In this document: one piece after another, positions 57,904-64,000 of the stretch | Layout of the letters: each line of letters starts with the position of its first letter | Position numbering within the stretch: the stretch's first letter is position 1 | Source of the DNA: Pseudomonadota bacterium | GTDB taxonomy: Bacteria > Pseudomonadota > Gammaproteobacteria > Steroidobacterales > Steroidobacteraceae | Reading direction: 5' to 3' | Assembly: GCA_021805275.1 (NCBI GenBank) | Contig: JAJZFQ010000200.1 | Span: forward strand, 35,621 to 99,620 | DNA: 64,000 nucleotides | Notes under the pieces: model-generated | Database searches by the model: none | The model's input: only the letters and a program-made list of their open reading frames with translations | Told to the model about the DNA's origin: nothing | Program-made: the position numbers and the translations under genes

Positions 57904-58809
57904 ATGAGCGAGTTCCTGCAGATCAGCTTCGATCTCGGCGCGCGGCCTGCGCAGATGGCCGAGCAGGCCTGCCTCGAGTGCGGCGCGAGCGCGATCACCT
58001 TCGCCGACGCCCGTGACGAGCCGGTGCTCGAGCCGGCCCCGGGTGAGTTCCGACTGTGGCCGGCAACCCGGCTACAGGCACTGTTCTCGCCCGACGCCTC
58101 GCCGACCGACACCGTGCGCAGCCTGAGCGCCGCGCTCGGCCTGCCGCCGGAACAGCTCGAGGTGCAGCACCTCGCCGACCGGGCATGGGAGCGCGAGTGG
58201 CTGCGCGACTTCCACGCCATGCGCTTCGGCGAGCGCCTGTGGATCTGCCCGCACCACGAGCAGGTCCAGGATCCCAAGGCACGCGTGGTACGACTCGACC
58301 CCGGCCTCGCCTTCGGCACCGGCACGCACCCGACCACCGCGCTGTGCCTCGAGTGGCTGGATGCGCATGCGCCACTCCAGGGCGAGGTCATCGACTATGG
58401 ATGTGGCTCGGGCGTGCTGGCCCTGGCGGCCGTGCGGCTCGGGGCGCGCGCGGCGCAGTGCTTCGATATTGATCCACAGGCATTGCAGGCGACGCGAGAC
58501 AATGCCGCGGCCAACGGGCTTGAGAGATCCATTCATGCGCGCGCGACGGCCGATGCGCTGACGGCACCCGTGACACTGCTCATGGCCAACATCCTGAGCG
58601 CGCCGCTGGTGGCGCTGGCGCCGCGCTTCGCGGGGCTGGTCGGACGATCCGGCGCGATCCTGCTCTCGGGGCTGCTCGAGCCCCAGGCGCCCGAGGTGAC
58701 CGAGGCGTACGCGCCCTGGTTCGAATTGCACCCGTTCGCCGCGCGCGAGGGCTGGACCGCCCTCAGCGGCACACGCACTGCGGCGCCACCGCCCGCCGCG
58801 CCGACCTGA
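57904..58809 (+). CDS. prmA: Ribosomal protein L11 methyltransferase
   Basis: Trimethylates ribosomal protein L11. The 301 residues have an N-terminal L11-binding domain ('FLQISFDLGARPAQMAEQACLECGASAITFAD') and the SAM domain with 'DPGLAFGTGTHPTT' (132-145), 'DYGCGSGVLAL' (164-174) and 'MANILSAPLVALAPR' (the NPxY-like position reads NIL). The ATG at 57904 is preferred by alignment; the ATG at 57877 adds nine residues. The next gene starts directly after its stop. Confidence 0.94.
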   Translation: MSEFLQISFDLGARPAQMAEQACLECGASAITFADARDEPVLEPAPGEFRLWPATRLQALFSPDASPTDTVRSLSAALGLPPEQLEVQHLADRAWEREWLRDFHAMRFGERLWICPHHEQVQDPKARVVRLDPGLAFGTGTHPTTALCLEWLDAHAPLQGEVIDYGCGSGVLALAAVRLGARAAQCFDIDPQALQATRDNAAANGLERSIHARATADALTAPVTLLMANILSAPLVALAPRFAGLVGRSGAILLSGLLEPQAPEVTEAYAPWFELHPFAAREGWTALSGTRTAAPPPAAPT

Positions 58810-59814
58810 ATGTACACCGTCTGTCCAAAATGCAGCTTGATGCTGATCGTGACGGCCGCTGATCTGCGCGCCGCGCAGGGGCACGTTCGGTGCGGCCGCT
58901 GCCGCAGCGTTTTCAACGCGCTGGAATCACTCTCCGAGACGGCACCGCCGGGCGCACTGGCGCCGACGGCACCCGCCGAACAGACTGCGCCGCCCGCGAG
59001 GGCGCCCTCCGGTCCGCCAGAGCCGGCGCCGCAGCCGCCGAACGGGGACGCGCGCCGCGCAGCGCAACCGCAGGACGAGGTGTGGGTTGAATTCGAGGCA
59101 GCGCCGCCAGAGCACGAGAGCCCGCCAGCCGGCCCCGAGCCCGCAGCGAGCGAGCCGGACACGCCCCCCGCCCCCGGGCCGTCCTCGGCCGCCGAGGACG
59201 GCCCGGCGGAACGCTCCGCGCACGAACCGGCGCCGCCGCCCGCGCCGCGGCAAGAGCTCGAAGCGCCGCGCCCGCCCGAGGCATTCGAGCTCGAGCCGGA
59301 GCGCGAGGCCCATACGGGCCGCTGGCTGGCTGGAGCCTTCGCGCTGCTGCTGGTGCTCGCCGCACAGCTCGCCAATTACTATCGCAACACGCTCGCCACG
59401 ATGCCGTCGGTGGGACCGGCCGTGAGCGCGTTCTACGGCGCGCTCGGCATTCCGATCGTTCCAGCGTGGAACGTGCGCGCCTACGAGACGCGCCAGCTCG
59501 GCGCCACCGTGAGCGGCAGCAACCCCCGGCAGATCACCGTGCGGGCCAGCGTCGCCAACCGCGGCCCCTGGCCCCTGCCCCTGCCGCTGTTGCGCGTGAC
59601 GCTGCAGGATCGCTACGGCCGGACCATCGCAGCACGCGACGTGCAGCCGCGCGACTACCTCGCCACGGCGCCGGCCGCAGCGATGCTGCCCGCCGGGGGG
59701 CGGATCGATGCCACCGTGGCATTCGTCAACCCGGGGCCACAGGCCATCGGATTCGAAATCGACGCCTGCCTGCGTGAAGGCGCCACCGTCGTGTGCGCGC
59801 ACGGTTCACGCTGA
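58810..59814 (+). CDS. Zinc-ribbon and DUF3426 membrane protein
   Basis: 334-residue protein. An MJ0042-type zinc ribbon at the N-terminus ('VCPKCSLMLIV...HVRCGRCRSVFNA', four Cys) is followed by a long disordered Pro/Ala/Glu-rich linker (about 45-160), one transmembrane helix ('WLAGAFALLLVLAAQLANYY', about 174-193) and a DUF3426 domain ('GSNPRQITVRASVANRGPWPLPLPLLRVTLQD', 'PRDYL', 'GFEIDAC'). Function unknown; the family sits between prmA and dusB in many gammaproteobacteria. The linker DNA holds a perfect 33-base inverted repeat. Its stop overlaps the dusB start by one base. Confidence 0.9.
   Translation: MYTVCPKCSLMLIVTAADLRAAQGHVRCGRCRSVFNALESLSETAPPGALAPTAPAEQTAPPARAPSGPPEPAPQPPNGDARRAAQPQDEVWVEFEAAPPEHESPPAGPEPAASEPDTPPAPGPSSAAEDGPAERSAHEPAPPPAPRQELEAPRPPEAFELEPEREAHTGRWLAGAFALLLVLAAQLANYYRNTLATMPSVGPAVSAFYGALGIPIVPAWNVRAYETRQLGATVSGSNPRQITVRASVANRGPWPLPLPLLRVTLQDRYGRTIAARDVQPRDYLATAPAAAMLPAGGRIDATVAFVNPGPQAIGFEIDACLREGATVVCAHGSR
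59174..59206. repeat. 33-bp perfect inverted repeat in the DUF3426 gene
   Basis: Two 16-base arms (59174-59189 and 59191-59206) are exact complements around a single C. It falls in the low-complexity linker of the protein. Half arm: CCGGGCCGTCCTCGGC. Confidence 0.95.
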
Positions 59815-60803
59815 TGCTGCGCATCGGTCCGTACACGCTTCCCTCGCGCGCGGTGCTCGCTCCCATGGCGGGCGTCACCGACCGCCCGTTCCGCATCCTG
59901 TGCCGGCAGCTTGGCGCCGGACTGGCCGCCTCGGAGATGCTGACGTCGGATGCGCGCCTGTGGCATACGCCGAAGTCGCGCCGGCGACTCGATCACCACG
60001 GCGAGCCCGAGCCGCGCGTCGTGCAGCTCGCCGGTGCGGACGCCGAGGTGCTCGCCGAGGCGGCGCGCCTGAGTGTCGATCGCGGCGCGCAAATCATCGA
60101 TCTGAACATGGGCTGCCCGGCCAAGAAGGTGTGCGGGAAACTCTGCGGCTCGGCGCTGCTGCGCGATGAGCCACTCGTCGCGCAGATCCTCGAAGCCGTG
60201 GTACGCGCGGTCGCGGTGCCGGTGACACTGAAGATCCGCACCGGTTGGGATCGCGACCACCGCAACGGCGTCGCGATCGCGCGCATCGCCGAGCACAGCG
60301 GCATCCAGGCCCTCGCCGTCCACGGGCGCACGCGCGCCGAGTTCTACCAAGGCGAAGCCGAATACCAAACCATCCGGGAAATCAAGTCCACCGTGCGCAT
60401 TCCCGTGTTCGCCAACGGCGACATCCGCTCGCCCCGCGACGCGCGCAAAGTACTTGATTTCACAGGGGCCGATGGAGTCATGATCGGCCGGGCGAGCTTC
60501 GGCGAGCCCTGGATCTTCCGCGCCGTGAACGCTTTTCTCGAGGCGCGAGCGAGTCCGCCACTGTTGCGCGCGGAAGTGCGTGATATCATCCTCGCTCACC
60601 TCGATTCCCTGTACAGTTTCTACGGCGAGGACACTGGCGTGCGCATCGCTCGCAAGCACATCGGCTGGTATTGCGACCGATGCTTTTCCGATCCGGGACC
60701 GATTCGGGGGGAGCTGATGGCGGCCTCGGACGCGGGCGAACAATTGGCTCGTGCGCGCCGGTACTTCGATGCGTGGGCGGAGGATTGCGCACGCGCAGCC
60801 TGA
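59814..60803 (+). CDS. dusB: tRNA-dihydrouridine synthase B
   Basis: FMN enzyme that reduces uridine in tRNA. The 329 residues contain 'LAPMAGVTDRPFR', 'EMLTSDARLW', 'DLNMGCPAKKVCGKLCGSALL' (catalytic Cys in 'GCPAKKVCG'), 'HGRTRAEFYQGEA' and 'GADGVMIGRASFGEPWIF'. The ATG overlaps the preceding stop (TGATG). It leads into fis 27 bases on, the classical dusB-fis operon. Confidence 0.97.
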   Translation: MLRIGPYTLPSRAVLAPMAGVTDRPFRILCRQLGAGLAASEMLTSDARLWHTPKSRRRLDHHGEPEPRVVQLAGADAEVLAEAARLSVDRGAQIIDLNMGCPAKKVCGKLCGSALLRDEPLVAQILEAVVRAVAVPVTLKIRTGWDRDHRNGVAIARIAEHSGIQALAVHGRTRAEFYQGEAEYQTIREIKSTVRIPVFANGDIRSPRDARKVLDFTGADGVMIGRASFGEPWIFRAVNAFLEARASPPLLRAEVRDIILAHLDSLYSFYGEDTGVRIARKHIGWYCDRCFSDPGPIRGELMAASDAGEQLARARRYFDAWAEDCARAA

Positions 60804-60830
60804 CGAACCGCAATCACTCGAGAATTTCTC

Positions 60831-61121
60831 ATGACGGTAAAAAAAAACAACGGACAATGGCGTGAGGGGGGCATTCGGATCAACGGCCACGAGCTGCCAC
60901 TGCGCAGCCATGCCGAGCGCGCCCTCAGCGACTATTTCACGCACCTGAACGGCTCGCATCCGGCGGGCCTGTACGATCTGGTGCTGCGCGAGGTCGAGGA
61001 ACCGCTGTTTCGCGTGGTGCTCGATTACGCCGAAGGCAATCAGAGCCGCGCGGCCGACATCCTCGGCATCAACCGCGGCACGCTGCGCAAGAAGCTCAGA
61101 CAGTTCGGCCTGGCCAACTGA
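60831..61121 (+). CDS. fis: DNA-binding protein Fis
   Basis: Nucleoid-associated regulator of rRNA, recombination and many promoters. The 96 residues include the N-terminal beta-hairpin region and the C-terminal helix-turn-helix 'NQSRAADILGINRGTLRKKLRQFGL' split over about 70-94. It follows dusB, as in E. coli. Codons 3-6 contain a run of eight A followed by C, a slippery-type tract. Confidence 0.97.
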   Translation: MTVKKNNGQWREGGIRINGHELPLRSHAERALSDYFTHLNGSHPAGLYDLVLREVEEPLFRVVLDYAEGNQSRAADILGINRGTLRKKLRQFGLAN

Positions 61122-61130
61122 CGGGCCGTG

Positions 61131-62693
61131 ATGAATCCGACCCTGCGGCCCGTCCGGCGGGCACTGCTGTCCGTTTCCGACAAAACCGGCCTGGTGGACT
61201 TCGCGCGCGCCCTGGCGCGCCACGGCATCGAGATTCTCTCCACCGGCGGTACTGCGAAGCTGCTCGCCGCACAGGGCCTGACGGTGCGCGAAGTGTCCGA
61301 CCACACCGGCTTCCCGGAAATCATGGACGGGCGCGTCAAGACACTGCATCCGAAGATCCACGGCGGTCTGCTCGGACGGCGCGGCGTCGATGAGCAGGTG
61401 ATGGCGCTGCACGGCATCGAGCCGATCGATCTGCTGGTGGTCAACCTGTATCCGTTTGCCGAGACGGTCGCGCGTCCCAAGTGCAGCTATGAGGAGGCGA
61501 TCGAGAACATCGACATCGGCGGGCCGGCCATGCTGCGCGCGGCGGCCAAGAACCATGACTCGGTGGCCGCAGCCGTGGATCCGGCCGATTACGGCCGGCT
61601 GCTCGCAGAGCTCGAAGCGCAAGGCGGCATCAGTGCCGAGACGCGCGCGTATCTCGCCACCAAGGTATTCGCCCACACGGCCCGCTACGACGCGATGGTC
61701 GCCGCCTACCTCGCGCGGCGACACGGTGGGGACGCGCTGCCCGAGACGCTGCCATGGGTACTCGATAAGGCGTTCGATCTGCGCTATGGGGAAAATCCGC
61801 ATCAGCGCGCCGCGCTGTACCGCGCGGCGCTCGGCAGCACCGGCCTCGCCGCGGCCGAGCTGCTGCAGGGCAAGGATCTGTCCTTCAACAACATCGCCGA
61901 CGCCGACACCGCCATCGAGTGCGTGCGCCAGTTCGACGGGCCCGCCTGCGTCATCGTCAAGCACGCCAATCCGTGCGGCGTGGCGCTCGCCGCCTCGCTG
62001 CTCGAGGCCTACGAGGGCGCGTACCGCACCGATCCGACCTCGGCCTTCGGCGGCATCATCGCCTGCAACCGCCCGCTCGATGCGGCCACAGCGCAGGTCA
62101 TCATCGAGCGGCAATTCCTCGAAGTGATCGCAGCGCCGGCCGTCGAGCCGCAGGCCGCCGCCGTGCTCGCCGCGAAGCCGAACGTGCGCGTGCTGGTGCT
62201 CGGGGAGCTAGGCGCCCTGCCCACCGGCGGCCTTGAGTTCCGCAGCGTCTGCGGGGGGGTGCTCGCACAAACGCGCGACACCGGCCAGATTGACGCGGCG
62301 CAGCTGAAGGTCGTCACGCGCCGCCCGCCGACGCCCGCCGAGCTCGCCGACCTGCTGTTCGCGTGGCGGGTGGCGAAGTTCGTCAAATCCAACGCCATCG
62401 TCTACGCGCACGATCGCAGCACCGTCGGCATCGGGGCCGGCCAGATGAGCCGCGTCTACTCGAGCCGTATCGCGGCGATGAAGGCCGCCGATGAGAAGCT
62501 CGTCGTGCGTGGCGCGGTGATGGCCTCCGATGCGTTCTTCCCGTTCCGCGACGGCTTGGACGTGGCCGCCGAGTACGGCATCCAGGCGGTCATTCAGCCC
62601 GGCGGCTCGCGCAACGACGCCGAGGTGATCGCCGCCGCCGATGAGCACGGCATGACCATGGTGTTCACCGGCATGCGCCATTTCCGCCACTGA
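61131..62693 (+). CDS. purH: Bifunctional AICAR formyltransferase/IMP cyclohydrolase
   Basis: Last two steps of purine synthesis. The 520 residues have an N-terminal MGS-like IMP cyclohydrolase domain ('[35 protein letters not shown]', '[15 protein letters not shown]') and a formyltransferase domain with '[12 protein letters not shown]' (catalytic Lys-His) and '[20 protein letters not shown]'. ATG at 61131 is used; a GTG directly before it is possible. It is nine bases after fis. Confidence 0.98.
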   Translation: MNPTLRPVRRALLSVSDKTGLVDFARALARHGIEILSTGGTAKLLAAQGLTVREVSDHTGFPEIMDGRVKTLHPKIHGGLLGRRGVDEQVMALHGIEPIDLLVVNLYPFAETVARPKCSYEEAIENIDIGGPAMLRAAAKNHDSVAAAVDPADYGRLLAELEAQGGISAETRAYLATKVFAHTARYDAMVAAYLARRHGGDALPETLPWVLDKAFDLRYGENPHQRAALYRAALGSTGLAAAELLQGKDLSFNNIADADTAIECVRQFDGPACVIVKHANPCGVALAASLLEAYEGAYRTDPTSAFGGIIACNRPLDAATAQVIIERQFLEVIAAPAVEPQAAAVLAAKPNVRVLVLGELGALPTGGLEFRSVCGGVLAQTRDTGQIDAAQLKVVTRRPPTPAELADLLFAWRVAKFVKSNAIVYAHDRSTVGIGAGQMSRVYSSRIAAMKAADEKLVVRGAVMASDAFFPFRDGLDVAAEYGIQAVIQPGGSRNDAEVIAAADEHGMTMVFTGMRHFRH

Positions 62694-62700
62694 GGCGCGC

Positions 62701-63996
62701 ATGAAGGTTCTGATCATCGGGGCGGGCGGGCGTGAGCACGCGCTCGCGTGGAAGTGCGCCGCCTCCCCCCGCGTCGCGCAAGTGCTCGTGGCGCCGGGCA
62801 ATGCCGGCACGGCGCTCGAGCCGAAATGCCGCAATGTCCCGGTCGGCGCCGAAGACATCCCGGGACTGCTCGAGCTCGCCCGGCGCGAAGGCGTCGCGCT
62901 CAGCATCGTCGGGCCCGAAGCGCCGCTGGTCGCCGGCGTGGTCGATGCGTTTTGCGCCGCCGGGCTCGCCTGCTTCGGTCCGAGGCGCCTCGCGGCGCGC
63001 CTGGAGGGCTCCAAGGCCTTCACCAAGGATTTTCTCGAGCGCCACGGCATCCCCACCGCCCGCTCGCGCACCTTCACGCGCCAGGACTACGACCCGTCCT
63101 GGCTCGAGCATCACAGCCTGCCCGTGGTGATCAAGGCGAGCGGGCTCGCCGCCGGCAAGGGCGTGATCATCGCCGAGACGCTTGCCGCGGCCCGCGCAAC
63201 CGTGGAGGACATGTTCGCCGGCCGCTTCGGCGCCGCCGGCGAGCAGGTGGTGGTTGAGGAATTTCTCAGCGGCGAGGAAGTCAGCTTCATCGTCATGGCC
63301 GACGGCCGGCACGTCCTGCCGCTCGCCACCTCGCAGGACCACAAGCGGCGCGACGATGGTGATCTCGGTCCCAACACCGGCGGTATGGGCGCGTACTCGC
63401 CGGCGCCGATCGTCACGCCCGCGCTGCACGGGCGCATCATGCGGGAAGTGATCGACCCCACGATCGCCGGTCTCGCCGCCGACGGCACCCCGTATACGGG
63501 GTTTCTCTACGCGGGGCTGATGATCGCCGCGGACGGCACGCCGAACGTGCTCGAGTTCAACTGCCGCTTCGGCGACCCGGAGACCCAGCCGGTACTGAGC
63601 CGACTGCGCTCGGATCTGACGGTGCTCTGCGAGGCGGCGCTCGCCGGCCGTCTCGATGCGATCGAAGCCGAGTGGGATCCGCGCGCCGCGCTCGGAGTGG
63701 TGCTCGCCGCGGGCGGCTATCCCGACACGGTGCGCAAGGGCGATCGGATCGAGGGACTGGCCGAGGCCGCGGCGCTCGCCACCGGCCGGGGCAAGGTTTT
63801 TCACGCCGGCACGCGACTCGTGGACGGCGAGGTGCTCACCGACGGCGGGCGGGTGTTGTGCGCGGTGGGGCTGGGGGACTCGGTTTCCGCCGCCCGCGAG
63901 ACCGCCTATGCGCTGGCCGGCGCCATACACTGGCCCGGCGTGCAGTACCGGCGGGACATCGGTTACCGCGCCATCGCACGCGAACAGCCTGGCTGA
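62701..63996 (+). CDS. purD: Phosphoribosylamine-glycine ligase
   Basis: Makes GAR from phosphoribosylamine, glycine and ATP. The 431 residues begin '[18 protein letters not shown]' and carry ATP-grasp motifs '[20 protein letters not shown]', '[15 protein letters not shown]', '[11 protein letters not shown]' and '[15 protein letters not shown]'. The gene is complete and ends four bases before the window edge. It is eight bases after purH and probably co-transcribed. Confidence 0.98.
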   Translation: MKVLIIGAGGREHALAWKCAASPRVAQVLVAPGNAGTALEPKCRNVPVGAEDIPGLLELARREGVALSIVGPEAPLVAGVVDAFCAAGLACFGPRRLAARLEGSKAFTKDFLERHGIPTARSRTFTRQDYDPSWLEHHSLPVVIKASGLAAGKGVIIAETLAAARATVEDMFAGRFGAAGEQVVVEEFLSGEEVSFIVMADGRHVLPLATSQDHKRRDDGDLGPNTGGMGAYSPAPIVTPALHGRIMREVIDPTIAGLAADGTPYTGFLYAGLMIAADGTPNVLEFNCRFGDPETQPVLSRLRSDLTVLCEAALAGRLDAIEAEWDPRAALGVVLAAGGYPDTVRKGDRIEGLAEAAALATGRGKVFHAGTRLVDGEVLTDGGRVLCAVGLGDSVSAARETAYALAGAIHWPGVQYRRDIGYRAIAREQPG

Positions 63997-64000
63997 TCTG

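Overview
The window is high-GC, gene-dense chromosomal DNA with no insertion sequence, CRISPR array, rRNA or tRNA that I can see. The gene content and order point to a free-living gammaproteobacterium: dusB-fis-purH-purD, groES/groEL-cutA-dsbD, aroQ-accB-accC-prmA, kdsD-kdsC-lptC-lptA-lptB-rpoN-hpf-rapZ, kdkA-waaA and glnE are typical neighbourhoods of that class. GC-rich codon use, KdkA and a PPi-type phosphofructokinase beside a membrane pyrophosphatase suggest a deep or Xanthomonadales/Chromatiales-like branch rather than an enteric. The species cannot be named from sequence alone.

Layout. 1-2.6 kb: the 5' part of cytochrome b (off the left edge), a divergent DegS-like membrane protease and 6-phosphogluconolactonase. 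2.7-9.0 kb: an M16 peptidase, a three-gene SPFH module (soluble SPFH, helical unknown, prohibitin-like SPFH) and short-form 6-phosphogluconate dehydrogenase. 9-17 kb: ibaG-murA diverge from a long LPS-supply operon (Kdo synthesis, Lpt transport) that runs into rpoN, hpf and rapZ; ptsN and npr are missing. 17-24 kb: tkt-gap-pgk-pyk-patatin operon on the minus strand. 24-30 kb: a phosphodiesterase and a surface-glycan cluster (two tandem GT9 enzymes, a GT1 enzyme, a methyltransferase). 30-38 kb: CPBP protease, mpl, rnd, adk, PPi-phosphofructokinase and H+-pyrophosphatase. 38-50 kb: msrB, a c-di-GMP enzyme, pcm-tolC, then a lipid A/core block (DUF6165, heptosyltransferase-like, kdkA, waaA), a zinc-finger protein and glnE. 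50-64 kb: groEL/groES under a CIRCE element, cutA-dsbD-tlpA, aroQ-accBC-prmA, DUF3426-dusB-fis and purH-purD.

Together the genes cover central carbon metabolism (much of lower glycolysis, parts of the pentose phosphate pathway and a PPi-linked upper glycolysis step), envelope construction (peptidoglycan precursors and recycling, Kdo, Lpt, core, surface glycan, TolC), envelope and cytosolic protein quality control, and nitrogen control (rpoN, glnE).

No obviously new defence or mobile system is present. The least explained items are the SPFH module, two long perfect palindromes inside rapZ and the DUF3426 gene, a group of genes with a -10-like box almost touching the start codon, an adenylate kinase with an unusual Cys3-Thr LID, and several long perfect hairpins between convergent genes.
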